Source of the DNA: Climacteris rufus
Taxonomy: Eukaryota; Chordata; Aves; Passeriformes; Climacteridae
DNA length: 64,000 nucleotides
Direction: 5' to 3'
NCBI GenBank assembly: GCA_013398175.1
Contig: VZRZ01005482.1
Location: forward strand, 78,028 to 142,027
Shown here: piece after piece, positions 11,731 through 24,800 of the stretch
How positions within the stretch are numbered: the stretch's first letter is position 1
Layout of the letters: every line of letters begins with the position of its first letter
Notes under the pieces: model-generated
Databases searched by the model: none
What the model was told of the DNA's origin: nothing
What the model saw: only the letters and a program-made list of their open reading frames with translations
Program-made: the position numbers and the translations under genes

Positions 11731-13419
11731 ATGGAAAAATTCAGCTAAAATTAATAATCACCAATTTAACATGTACTACAGTAAATACAATACTGTTGAA
11801 GATTCAGGAGAACAGATTTAAAAAATCTCCCTTAAAACATCTTTGCTTTCTCTGCAAAGAACAAAGTATGCATTACACGGTCTACCATTGTATTTTACAG
11901 AGCACTTGCAATCAGAAACTAGTTTATTCCAGTTTGGGCCACTCATATGTAAATGGTCGTGCCTGTTCTCCGTGCCATTTGAAACAACTCCGACCTGCAA
12001 CCTCAAACACTACCACAAAACTGAGCAAAGCCACCTTCCCCAGCACACTGCCCTGTGTTCCTACTTACACAAACCCTGCTGTCTCGAGTGGTGAGAAGTG
12101 GGTTCATCCACAGAGGGTCCACATAAGCCCACGGGTGTGCAGTCTGGAGGGTCTGCCTGGCACAGGAGAGTGCCTGGGGATCTCTCTCCAAAGCTCTGGT
12201 CTCACCAGCCCTTTCCAGAGGTAGAGTAACAGCCTCAGGATTTCGTTTCAGATATGGAAAAGGGCTTCCGAATCTGAAACGTCACTCTTTTTCTGGATGT
12301 CTCAGCTGGTTCAGTGGAAGAACATGTCACCCTCAAAACTTGCTTCCTTCCCACAACTTGAAATTACTCAGGCGAAAGGGAAATTCCTGCACCTATAAAA
12401 GCCATAGGAGAATGGAGCTGAGCAGGTGCAAGGGGAACTTTTCACAGCCCTTAGAAATACAGCTGAGGGTCAGGTGCACATCTCACCAAAACTGAAGCCA
12501 TTGAAGTTGGTACAAGGAGAGAGCTGCTCCCTGCCCATGTCTGCACATTGCTGTCCCTCCTACACGAGGGACACTGCACACGGTGGAGAGAGTCTGCTCA
12601 GCTGGCTGATCTGTCAGAAAATGATGCTGTGGTGGGAGGGTGCAATGCCATCTGAACACGGTGTCCGAACCCCTTGTGTCACAGGCACCCAAACATGAGG
12701 TCCAGCACACAGTGTAGAACCCAAAGCCAGGGCCAAGGGCACCATCAGCTTCATAGCAGCTCTCAGTCACAGCAGGTCACAAAAGTAGCAGCAGAAGTGG
12801 TTTCAAATCCCTCTGCAAGTGCGTGCTGGCTCAGGCAAGGGTTGGCCACAAGATGCTCCAGAAGTCTCGTGTGAGAAAGATGTCACACATCTCCCGGCTG
12901 AGCTTTTGCTTCCTGTGCTCATCACCTTATTACGCTTTCAGTGGTGCCACTCTTTCTCTAGGTCGCTCAGACTGACAGGATAATGCCCTCTGGGAACCAA
13001 GCTTTATCTCAGGAGCTCACAAGATAAAAAACAACTGAAGTAAAAATCTACAAATCAACCCCCGTGTAACAAACAGACTAGTCCAACTCCTACATTTTGT
13101 AGGCTGCTGCTTCATTAACTCTCTAACTCAAAAAAACCTCTGGTGGTACTCCCCATGTGTTTAACCTCCATTTTTTATTTATTTACCTTAAATCAGCACT
13201 GAGCAGCTTGAACGCTAGAAGGCTTTTTTTTTTTGCCCCCCGCTTCCCCTCCTGCCACTGATTTCTTAAGCAAAGCATGAAGGCAGCAGATACAACACTC
13301 GCTGCCTTTGCACCTGCTCCACGTGGATAGTTTCCTTGTATGCACGTCCCAAGAGCTCAGAGGACCCCTGGCAGCACAGCAGCTCACGGTGCAAGAGAGG
13401 GCTTATTTTACATAATGAA

Positions 13420-14000
13420 GCATAGGTGCTTAACATAATTAGGGAGGTATTTAGCATAATCCATCACCGATAAGGCACAAGTACTTAAACAGACAAATAC
13501 TTAACACAAGCACTTAACATAAGAAAGCCTAACAGGCCAAACTTGACATAAGTGACTTAGCAAAATCAGAGCTTAGAATAGCTGACTGCTAAACCGCTTC
13601 GGGGAAGAGTGGTAAGAGAGATGGATGGCTCCCGGATAGTCTGCTTCGCCTGGACACTGCGTTAGAACACAGGGATGTGGCGCAATGTAAGACTAAGTGT
13701 TTGCTTATCGAATACTAACCACAGGAGTGCACAAATGTATGGAATTTTTGATAAATTGCTATATAAACCCGCTGACATTTGCACATGGTGGAGGAGCAGT
13801 TTGAGGAGCGCGGACTCCCTGTTCTCCCGCGTTTTGAGCTGACAGTCGAGGTTGTCACTCGCATTCTTTGAATCAGCAGCTGGGCTGAGAGACACGGGAA
13901 GGAGTGAGAGGACACTTTCCCCCATCCTACCCCGCAAATGAGAAAAAACAGGCTACTGGTCCCCGGGTTGTGCTGGCAGCAGTCCCGCTGTGGAGGACAC
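13420..14000 (+). mobile_element. Possible LTR-like fragment with degenerate short repeats and TATA box
   Basis: Between 13420 and 13570 a degenerate ~15-bp motif around ACTTAACATAA recurs about seven times. It is followed by a TATATAAA box (13760-13767) and a more CpG-rich stretch. A U3-like repeat array, TATA box and GC-richer downstream part is an LTR-like order, but I could not find matching TG...CA ends or a target-site duplication. It could instead be an unrelated promoter or unique sequence. Confidence 0.3.
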
Positions 14001-14751
14001 ATTCACCAGATAAAGACTCCACAAGGGAGGAAACTGTAGGTGTCAGAATCCTGACTGGGGTTGAGGTACCCTGTATTTATCAGCTGTCACCTCGGAGAGG
14101 AGGCAAGCACTGCACACCAGACCTTCAGCCTGCCCTTTACCTAGACAAGAGCAATTTCAGCCCCACCAGCTCCATAGACAACCTGTGCTCACACAGCCTT
14201 GGCCTTCTGCCCTGGATCTTCCTCCCAAGGAGGAAGGAGACAGGAAACTCCCACCCCTCCTCTGCCAGATACAGTCAGAGTGATGCTTTACTGTGGTCTG
14301 CCAAATCCATCTTTTGTTGCCTTGCTGCACTCACTGTGAGGTGTCACACATGCAGAAGTGCAGGGGAAAAAAGGATCACACCAACTCTAAGTAAATAAAT
14401 TCAAGGTCCTTTCCAATAAATGCTTAGGTAAGGCACAACAGTAATGCATGTTATGGTGTACATAAAGTCTGTGCTTTCCTCCATTTTTCTCTCAAGTACT
14501 TTTATTTCCATTTTTTATTTCCCTTGAAAAGTGGTTGATAGCATGAGAGTATTTGGGGGAAATAAAGCTGAAAATCTGTTTGACAAATATTTGTCCGTGC
14601 TGCAGCATGAGGCAACACAAGATGCACACAGGTTTTTCTACTAGGCAGCCCCCTAGCACTGTTGAAGTTTCTTCCCAAAACAGTCCCCTGGTGCTATGTA
14701 TGTGCTGCTGCTTGCCAGGTTAACTTGGAGACAAAATTAATTCCCTTCAAT

Positions 14752-15117
14752 ATAGAATCATAGAATCCTTAAGGTTGAAAAAGGCCTCTAAGATCATTGA
14801 GTCCAATCTTTAACCCAGCACTTCACCATATCTTTAACCCAGCACTTCACTGTCATCTTCACCATAAAACCGTGTTCCCAAATGCCACATCCTCATACCT
14901 TTTGAGCACTTCCAGGGATGGTGATTCCCCCACTTCCCTGGGCAGCCTGTTCCAATGCCTGACCCCCATTTCAGTGAAGAGTTTTTCCTAATATCCCATC
15001 TAAATCTTCCCTGCTGCACTTTGAGGCCACTTCCTCTCCTGCTATCACCTGTTACTTGGGAGACCAGACCAACTCCTATCCAGCTACAAGCTCCTTTCAG
15101 GGAGCTGTAGAAAGCTG
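14752..15117 (-). mobile_element. CR1 LINE 3' fragment (sense on -)
   Basis: Begins with the reverse-complemented CR1 tail (ATAGAATCATAGAATCC). It then runs through the usual conserved text (CACTTCCAGGGATGGTGAT, TTCCCTGGGCAGCCTGTTCC). A ~21-bp piece around TCTTTAACCCAGCACTTCAC is tandemly repeated inside it at about 14806-14849. Confidence 0.88.
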
Positions 15118-16809
15118 AACTCTACGAATGCTTTGACATCAGTCCAGGAAAAAAACAAGGTCCTGTGGACTGGGCATGCCACTCCTTTCCTTTGGTACCC
15201 CCACAACTTGTTACAGGCTTGGTTCTCTTCTTTATGTAGTTGATACAATTAATTTTATATTAGGTGTATTTCCTTGTTATTGTACCTGTCACAGACAAGC
15301 TCTGCAATTTGGATGAACTGTGTTTTGCAGGTGTAAGTATTGAGGGGTGGGTTTTGATTTTGTTTTGCATTAGGATGGGAATTTCCGCTCCAGGAATTAC
15401 AACTGTATTTTTAGAAGCTTTGAACTTGGCATTGAACACTTTTTTTGTTGCTGGCTTAGTTTTGGTTTCTTTCAAGTGTATTAGACCTCTTTCTGCTTTG
15501 TTCAGATAAAATCACATGTGAAGAGCTGCCTGGAAGTGGTGTTTTTTTGGTGTTTTTTTTAAACACCACCATCTTGGAGAAGAAAAATGCTGTAAAACCA
15601 ATGAAGTTTTTTGTGATTTTCTTTGTAATTCTGGTACTCCATCTACCACAAGGTGTTAAAATTTGCTCTGGCCCGTTTCCTCCATCACAAACTAGAGGGA
15701 GGCACTGCAGGAAACTCACCTCTCCAGTATACCAGAAACCTTCAGCTATTACCTAAACTTCACGTTATGCATAGCTGGTTAACACCCACATTTTTTCTTG
15801 TCAGCTTTGTTTGGAAGCTCAAGTGAAGCTTCTCCCCTGGTATTTGCACAGTGAAGTGTTTAGAAATCAATTATTGGCCCTCTCCTAGCTTTTACCAAAA
15901 GGAAAAAGCAAAGAAGGGCTTTTTTTTTTTTTTTTCCCCCGGTCATGTTGCCAGTGGCTGGCAACACGCCCGCCCTACTGCCCTGGTATGGCTGGAGTAC
16001 CTGGCAGCCAGGCTGGCTGGCACGGGCTGTTTGCACAGCACAGCTCCTGCAGCTCCTACTTGGGAAGAGAAGGAGGCAAAAACCTGAGCCCGTGGCATTA
16101 ATGACATCATATTTACCAAGAAATACAAACAGCAGAATCCAGGCACGGTTTGTCCTGGCTGACCCTCCTCTGGCAAGACTTTTTCCTGGGAAAGGTGGGC
16201 GTGAGAGCTCCCATGTGCCGCTGTGCTAATCAGGCTTCCGAGGCAAAGATCCAGCCCCACCCTGCAGGGCTTCCGATGCCTTGGCAACCTCTCCCCTCAT
16301 CCCTGCAGGGAGTGGCACCCTCACTTCTATAGAGCTCCTGGACAAGGAGCTGGTGTTGCTTTGATACACCCCTCCACAATGTACAGCAGCAGCGCACACA
16401 GGCAAAGGCTGGTGTTGGCTGCAGAGCTTTCTGTTTCACTGAGCAATGGGCCGTGGTTCAGTTTGCCATTGTTAGGCACTTCTGACCTTCCTGCTGCCTG
16501 AAAAAAAGCATTTTTTACTCCAACATCCTGTGGAGGAATAACTGGAAAAGAAAGGGGAGATGAAAGGCAAGGTTTGACAGTGGAGGAGAAACTTCCAGAA
16601 GACACTGTTACTTGTGCAAAAGCACACTAATAATAAAGCTGCTGCTTAGAGACAGGTGTATTTGAGAACTTTCTAAGAGACTGTATCTAATTACAGCAGA
16701 GAGTGTCTTTGTGAAGATTTGGAATAGAATAGCTTGGGAATGAAAGGAGGAGATATACAGACACCTGCTAGCAGATGCAAACAGGAAGGTTTTAGCCAGG
16801 AAGCAGCTC

Positions 16810-16973
16810 AGCCTTTATCTCTTTTGCACTTGAAAAATTATTTATTTCCATGCATTAATCATAAAATGCTCACGCTATTAACACTCTCGGTAGCCTTTAT
16901 GTCTTTTGCACTTTAGAAATGATTTATTTCTGTGTATTAATCATAAAAATCTCATGAATTTAATACTCCCAGT
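16810..16973. repeat. Two-unit diverged tandem repeat, period ~82 bp
   Basis: Unit 1 (16810-16891) and unit 2 (16892-16973) both start AGCCTTTAT, share CTTTTGCACTT, a TTATTTATTTC-like run and ATTAATCATAAAA, and end near ACTC. The divergence indicates an old local duplication. Both units are AT-rich and non-coding. Confidence 0.75.
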
Positions 16974-18025
16974 ACTACAGCCTGGAACCTAAACCTTTCT
17001 TAAGTTTTTCAGTGAGTGAACCTAAAATGCAGCTATGTCTTACCTGTGTAAAATGCATTTTGAGATGAATTTGGAAAACTCCCAACAGAAAGCATGAAAT
17101 GATGTTCAAGTTTAGGACATGAGGACTGTTTTGAAACTTTAATTTTTACTCCATTTAGCTAAACCTTCTTCTTCCTCTCATTACAAGACAAATACTTGTG
17201 ACAAGCAGTCATCAAAGGACACCAGAAGGTTCAAAGACACTACAAAATGTGAGCTCTTCCCAAATCTGAGCTATTTAAAAACAATTCAATATGGTAAAAA
17301 CAGATGAATAACTTTTGCCACCTCTCTGAAGTAATACTACTAGTGTTAAGAAACTGATCCACACTAATTACATCACAAGACTTTTTAATTACTAGTAAAT
17401 GGCTAATAAACAAAATTCAACATGAAGTTGGATGCATCCAATTCTCCCTCTACAAAATGCAACTTTGTCCCATAATTATTCTAATTTTTAAACTGCTTTT
17501 CTTCAGCTTAATACTTTATCACATAAATATAAATCCTATTTAAGAATTTCTATGTAAGGACCAAGTAGGCCCTAAAAGCACTTACACTTCTGAACGTTTT
17601 CACATATTTGTATTTTATATACTGTCAGGCCAAAAAATTTAGTTTTCCAATTTGCTTTAAATGTATTTGGCATCACTGGCTTAAATAATGAAACAAAAAG
17701 CAACTTTACACGGTGTACATTAAAACAAAATGTTCAGAACCTACAGAAAACTGTTCCAGCCCTAAAAGGGATCTTCTGTGACCAGAGCCATTGACTCATT
17801 AGGTGCTTGGTTTTTCCTGCTACAGGAACTCAGGTAAGCTCCACCATATCATTATCCTAGAATGGTCATCACTGTTGCTCCTTCCATAGAAATTAATTTC
17901 AGAATGTGCCATACAAGCTCTTCAATACCATAAAGGTGCAAAACATGTTACTGGGAGAGCATAAGCCAGTTGAAAATGTGAATGGTTTCAAGCAATGTAA
18001 TTATTAGACTGCACTTGCTATTTTA

Positions 18026-18057
18026 CTTGTTTCTAGGCATCTACCTAGAAACAAGTT
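18026..18057. repeat. Perfect 13-bp inverted repeat with 6-nt loop
   Basis: ACTTGTTTCTAGG (18026-18038), loop CATCTA, then the exact reverse complement (18045-18057). It lies about 500 bp beyond the predicted COQ2 poly(A) signal. Confidence 0.85.
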
Positions 18058-18527
18058 CTTACTGTAAGACTGCAAATAAAACCTGTGGGCATAAGTCAAA
18101 ACAAACAGAATTAAAAAATAAAAATAAGGAAGTGACAATTCTTTGCATGATGAATTTGTAGCTCAGGGCCAACCACTGGCCTCACACACTTGGCAACAGC
18201 TCTGGGCTGCTCTGGTTTAAAGTCCTTAATCTGTGTTCAAATCACTCTTGATAAACCAGCTCAGCTCCATCTGTGCAGACAACTTTGCAGAAGTCTGTTC
18301 TCTTCAAATGGGAAGCACCCACTCCCAGCAACCACAGCAAGAACAAAATGTATTCTCAAATACTTCTCTATTGTTTTGGAACCTCACATACTCAGAGTCC
18401 TGACTGCTCCTAGACATCCCAGGATAAAAACTGTTATTTGCAATTCCTTCATGCAGCATGCTCCAACTCAAACTGAAAAAAAATTAGTTTTGTAATAAAC
18501 CAGACAATCAAACACGTACAGGCAGAT

Positions 18528-18533
18528 TTTATT
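18528..18533 (-). promoter_or_regulatory. COQ2: Poly(A) signal AATAAA of COQ2
   Basis: AATAAA on the minus strand about 340 nt after the COQ2 stop codon, giving a 3' UTR of ordinary size. Confidence 0.55.
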
Positions 18534-18868
18534 TACATCCTGAAATCATTTTGCATTTTTACATGTGCTTTCACTAAGAGACATCTGTTTCATATAAAAT
18601 CTTGAGCTTCACAGAAGTTTGCTGGTACTACACAGGACCAGCAGAGCAGCTTCACTTATTGCAGCTTCTATGCAGATTGAAGCTATTCACAGATAATCAA
18701 AACTTCCATTGTAGGATCATCTCAATTACATGATTTCAGATACAAGAATGCTTTCACCAGCTTTTATAAATAAACAATATAAACCAACTGTACTTATATT
18801 AAAAGTGTTTTCTTTCTTACAAATACTTACATTTTAGTTAGACTAAAATATCAGTATAGTGATTTAAT

Positions 18869-21800
18869 CTATCTGTTTTCTAAAGGCTCTTCTGAATCTT
18901 TTAAGTCTTTTTGTTTGCACAGATTCCCAAGCACAATCCCCATGAAGAGCAGAATTCCTACTGTACGATTTGAAGCAAATTTCTTCCAGCAGTCTTCAGG
19001 CTTGTCTATGTCCAGAGTGTAAATCTGCAAAAGCACAGTATAAAATATAGAATTATGATTCTACAGATTCAAATATTTGACACATCACAAAATGACACAA
19101 AAAAGTCTGCAACTCCAAAGAATTATTCTTAAATTCTAAAGTCTACCCTTACCTCCACAAGAAACAGAAATACTCCGTGCTTAAAAAAGTTTTTGTGTAA
19201 TTGGCATCTATGTTTAACAGATTCATTCAACATACAGCAGAAAAGTCAAGGATCACATATGAACATGATTCCCAGGCCATCTCAATGAAAACTATTTAAA
19301 CAGTCTGGTTACTGGTGTGCCCAGTTTGATATTTAAAAGTGCAAAAATACATGGGCATGTAAACAAGTCTTCTTGCGATTTTCCTCAGTAGGTTGCCACC
19401 TAATTCTTCAATGTAACTTTAAATAAAAAGAAGGCCCCCAGAACATGCACTGTTCCATTTCTGCTGCAAGGTGTTGTCCTGTGTTTCAGTAGAGATAAGG
19501 CACTGGAGAGAACTGGAAAGCACAGGAAAGTGCCAGGCCCTGCCTTGCCACACAGGGCTGGTTCAGTCCAGTTCCTCTTAGCCGTGTTCATCCAACTGCC
19601 TTCCAAACAAGAACCAGGACACCTGCAACTGCAGCCAGAAACAAGGCCTGGCTTACCCAGCATGGCAGCTGTGAGTCACAATGGAAGGCTAAAAAAAACC
19701 CCACATGGTATAGCAAGAGCAAAGTTACTGAAAAAACATTTCCAAAGCCAGAATTCAGTGCAAAAGTCTCGAGAATGATGACAAGAGGAACTGTTAAAGA
19801 AAATGAGTCGAAGGATTACTAGAGAAGTACCCCCTAAAACCTCAAACCTTGCACTTCAGTCTTTGAAAATGTTAGAACATATTCAATTGAAAAAAGTGAA
19901 ACCTTGCCAAGGAAACCTGTTTCATTTGTGGTTCTACAGAGAAATCAGCATTGGGTCCTCACCAAATAGTCAAAATCACTCTTCACAAGCTTCTAAAGTA
20001 TGATATGATCCAGCCCCTTGAGAACCTGTCAGCCCCTCAAACACTGGGAACTGGAAATGCTGAACTGACAAAACTCAACAGCAGCCGAGCTATAGATACA
20101 CTTTCAGAAACACAAAGAAAGTAAAAGATGATATTTTTCTACCAGTGCATTTCTTGAGAGGGACGTAATTTGGCATCATCATGACCCAAATCCCTCTGTC
20201 TCAGGCAAAAATTCAATGAATTAAGGAGAAACTGGTCCTCAAGCAGCTCACTCAGCCTTCTAAACTCAGTTAAGCACATGATCAGAAACCCTGAACAAGA
20301 AGATGGGCATGAAAATGTTTAACCAAGACTAATATTAATCACTCAAAACGAAGCTACTCTGTGGTACAGAGAACAGTTGTCAGTCCACACAATTGTGAGT
20401 TCTCCATCACTTACATTCATTAGGTCTGCATCCTCACTTATAAAATTTCTTAGAAGTGATTTCCATTTGTGCCCAAACTACAACATAAAACCCCTCTGAC
20501 AATTCAAACTGTAAATGATTGTGCAGTGGATGCAGTATTCTTTCCCCCATGGATTTCCAAGTACAATCACTGTGGAAACAGTGGCTGAGTGCCAGACTAC
20601 ATCACCACAAGAATTCTCTTACTGAGAGATATGTTTACTACCCATCACCCACACGAGCTCCACCCATGGAAATGTAACATAAGACCAACGTGCTTTACAA
20701 AGTTCCACGTTACCACAGCTTTAACTTCAGACTGGCAACGTTTTTACCCCTTGCAATACACAAACCTCTACTATTTAACTATCAAGAATAGAAATTAATT
20801 TTTGTATACACTGACTTGCATAGACTGTGTAACACAGTTGTTAAGATTCAAAAAGAACAACGTAACAAGATCCTATCTGCATTTTTTACTGACAAGCCAA
20901 TTTATTTTTTCCTGTTTTTCATTAACATTTCTAAACTAATGCAGCTACAAGACTGAACTTGATTGTTCTCTGCTATAAAAAGCATGAGTTAGAACTGACA
21001 ATTACCATAAAGTTATAGTAACATCTGCTGTGTTATGTGCCAGACACTGCAAGAGCTGAATCAGAACAGTCAATACTGCAGTATCTCGCAGCATACTGAG
21101 GTGGATCTAGCAGCAGCTCCTGCTGGAAGTGAGAAGAAAACCATTTCTTTGAGATCACAGCTTAATGTGTGGCACTTGTTTTGGATAGGAACAGACTCAA
21201 ACCCAGTGCTCCACAGTTGGTGGACAGGACTGGAGGTCTCTTCAACCAAAAGGTCTCTTCAACTTAAGAGGAGAAAGCTTATTGTCAGAAGACTTCAGTT
21301 CTCTTCACAGGAACTGTTTTTTTCAGGTCGCTGGTGAATTCATGGGGATTAAAAAGCACTCTGATTTCTTATTAGGAACTTCCACACAGAAAAAGTATAA
21401 ATAAATCCATCAAACCTGGTGTGCCAGGTGAGCCCCTACGGCAGCCACAGCTGAGTAATATGGGAATGTTTGGTTGCAATTCATCCCTGCCACGCACAGA
21501 CTCAGGAGCATGGCCAGGCTGAAGCCACTGAGCCACTGCTTTGTGTCCTCCTTGAAGTGCAATGCAGTTGACTTCACACCAATCATGATGTCATCCCTCT
21601 TATCCTGGAATGAAAGGATGCATTACCAGAAAATCCATAATCCAACACCACTTTGTAAGGTTGCTTAAGTTTCCAGTGCTTTTTACCAGGAACACAATTT
21701 CAGTGCATTTGTAGATCCCTACATTAAAGTCTAAATCAGAGGGTTGGTCTTAGAGCTGCTTTAGCAGCCAAGAGTTAATACCAACATCAAAGGTATTTGC

Positions 21801-24800
21801 ACAATGCAAATACATAAGAGCACAAAGGGCATTTTACTTCCATCTTTCCACCTGATAAGTAAAACCTTGGCAAACAGCAATAAAACATCGAAGGGCTGGG
21901 ACTTCTGTGGTGCTGTTTGAGCTCAGCTGAGGAGCTTAGTTTTGCTGCTTGACAACAAATTTTTAAGTGAAACACACGAACTTGTGTGTTTAAAGACAGG
22001 TATCTGAAATGTGTCCCTGTGAGCCCACCTGATGTGCATAAATGGTGTCGTACACCAGTGTCCACATGACTCCAGCCGAGTACAAGGGCAAACACACCGA
22101 CCACTCACACGAGCCTTTGATGGCAGACCAGCCAAGAAGGGCTCCCCAATTAAATGTAAGCCCTAAAAACATAAAGAGAGTTTTAAAAAGGGAAAAAAGT
22201 TACAAGAATGCCAGGAGCAATTAAATATTATTTGTTTGAGAGTATATCATATCAGCAGCTTTTTGTACAATACCAACATCTCTATTTTTCTACCACTTAT
22301 TTTCAGGCAGGTAATAAATATAAGAGATTTGACAGTAAATATTCTGGATATGCAAGGAAAAATACGTATGCCACACATTTTACTCTAATTTGACTTCATC
22401 AGTATAGGGAAACATTTGCATAGAACTATTTCAAAATACTCCAACAACAGGTCTGAAGGTAAAATGCTTAGATGTCAGTGTAGCAAAAGAGGTCAGCATA
22501 ACTGACTGCAAAACAGTACACAGCAGTCAACTACGGTACTTCTAGGCTGAAAATTACAACTTTGGTAAAAAAACCCTGAAGAAAACTGGAATGTGAAAGC
22601 CAATACACACAGATATGTTTTAGTAGCTCAAGCTGAAATACAAGCCCCATGAGTATCTGTACAGGAGCAATTTTAGAGGCTGAAGACTAAAAGGCAGGCC
22701 AATCCGTATTTAAGAAAGGTTTTAAAATAACCCCAAAACTAAAGCTCATTCTCAAATGACAAATATTTATTTCCTCCCTCCTCTCCTTCCTTCTATCACT
22801 CCATCAAAACAAGGAACTGATTTCTAGCAAAAAAAAAACCCAAAAACCCCACACATCTCCTTTGATACCTGTTATGAAAAAGGAAGCTTGTGGCACAACA
22901 GAGGTTTGCCTATAAGGTATTTCTCTTTTGATATAAAGTTATAAAAAAATCAGACTGCTAAAGCTCAAATACTAATCTGTAAAACACCCCAAAAACTACA
23001 TCTGAAGAAAAAAACAGTAAAAATATTCCCAGCTCACCCAAAACTAGCTGTGGCCAGTATGTTATTCTCTTCATCAGAGGGTAGGTGATCACAAGAGACA
23101 AAGAGGCTGCTCCCAGAATGATACTGTAAAAAGCACCAAGAGGATTATTGTTTGCCAAGCTAAAGACAAGTAGATGTTGTGTAGCTTTACAGGAGCTGTA
23201 CATATTACTGAACTAATTCTTTTACTTTCAAATACAATTCCATGACTAATAATCTCCTCCCTCTGCCCCCAGTTTCTGCTGAAAATCTCTGACCCAGAAT
23301 AAAATTTAAAAAACAAAAGACAACTCATACATCACCTGTAGTAATTCAGACACAGAAGCACACAGAGTGCCAAGCTGAGCTGTCCACCAAGGAAAATCAG
23401 GGACTGAAAAGTAGAGATATCTCCAGCTGCCAGGGGTCTACTTGCTGTCCTTGCAACCTAAAAAAGGGAAATAATGTTAATACCAAATCCAGCATAACAT
23501 TACAGAATGGTTTGGCTTGTAATGGGTCTTAAAGACCATCTAGTTCCAACCTCCCTGCCACAGGCAGGGAACCTTCCCCTAGACCAGGTTGTGCAGAGCC
23601 CCATCTGACAATAACACATTCCAATGTATATTACAACTAAAAGTCACACCATTGGCATGGAAGTGTAAAAATAAACAAAACCAGGTCAAAGAATGCATGA
23701 GATGAGGTTCCTTCAGTGATACAAACCTAGCAACATCGTCACTACTTTCTAAGCAGTAATGGTTATAACAGCAGCATGCAGGCTTTAAAAAGGGGTGCAG
23801 AATTAAAGTGACACTCATGGGCAGTGAGGCCAATTAGAAACACTCCAGACACTTGTATATGAATTTTGTCACCTTAGAAAAAAAATAATCAGACTTAAAA
23901 TGTTGTGAGCTAACTCTCCTGATTTCAAGCAGCACTTCTGTGCTTAAATGCTTTATTAAGATTACCAGGTAAAACCTCACAAAGATGCAGGGCTTCTCTA
24001 GCACACATAACCATTGCTAATGGTTATGTACCACCAGGTACTCATGTACCTGATGGGCAATTTACAATGTTTGTTTCCTGTTTTCTGGGGAGAAATGGAA
24101 GGGCCCTCATTCTGTTGTTTGCATTTGGTTCTCTCTAAAGGCATTTTCAGAATCCAGTCCCATTGAGCTGGAGCTAATAACTGTGAAAAGACAGTTAATT
24201 TAATTTTAGGTGGGATACAGTGGAGTTTAGCAACTCTGTCTGGAATGAGAAATCATAAAAGGTAAACTGAAGAAAGAAACAAGTATCAGAAAAAAAGTTA
24301 AAATTAAATGACTGGTGTGTTACTTGGCAAAGGTGACCAATGCCAAAAAAATCCCAAATGACTGAAATTCACCTCAACACGAGGAAGAACTTCTCTACAT
24401 TGAGTATGGCAGAGCACTGGAACAGGCTGGCCAGGGAGGTCATAGAGTCTCCCTCCCTGGAGACATTCCAAACCCACCTGGACAAGTTCCTGTGTCACCT
24501 GCTCCAGGTAACTCTGCCCTGCCAGGGGACTTGAACTGGATCATCTCCAGAGATCCCTTCCAACCCCTAACTGTTCTGTCAAATTGTGCATGTTGACAAA
24601 AATGGTGTCAAGTCTACTCCAAGAGGTTCAAAAGCCGACTTTTGACAGAATATAATGCACGTATAAAGTATCTTGCATATGCTCTAATAATGTGAATTTA
24701 AATAAAATCTTTTAGCTTGTTCTCCCCCCCGCCATCAGGTTCTGTTGAACATCAAATACTGCTTTTGCAGTTTAAACATGCACTTAACATATCTGTGACC

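Larger units (their letters stand above)
8700..18527. other. Intergenic region between PLAC8 and COQ2
   Basis: No protein-coding exon was recognised in this ~9.8-kb interval. It contains two CR1 fragments (11376-11730 and 14752-15117), an AT trinucleotide stretch (about 9081-9115), a possible LTR fragment (13420-14000), a two-unit tandem repeat (16810-16973) and a perfect inverted repeat (18026-18057). The rest is unremarkable AT-rich avian intergenic sequence. Confidence 0.55.

Noticed and set aside
11685..12224. 179-codon open frame on +
   Set aside because: Starts inside the tail of a CR1 fragment and continues into AT-rich non-coding sequence; no domain seen.
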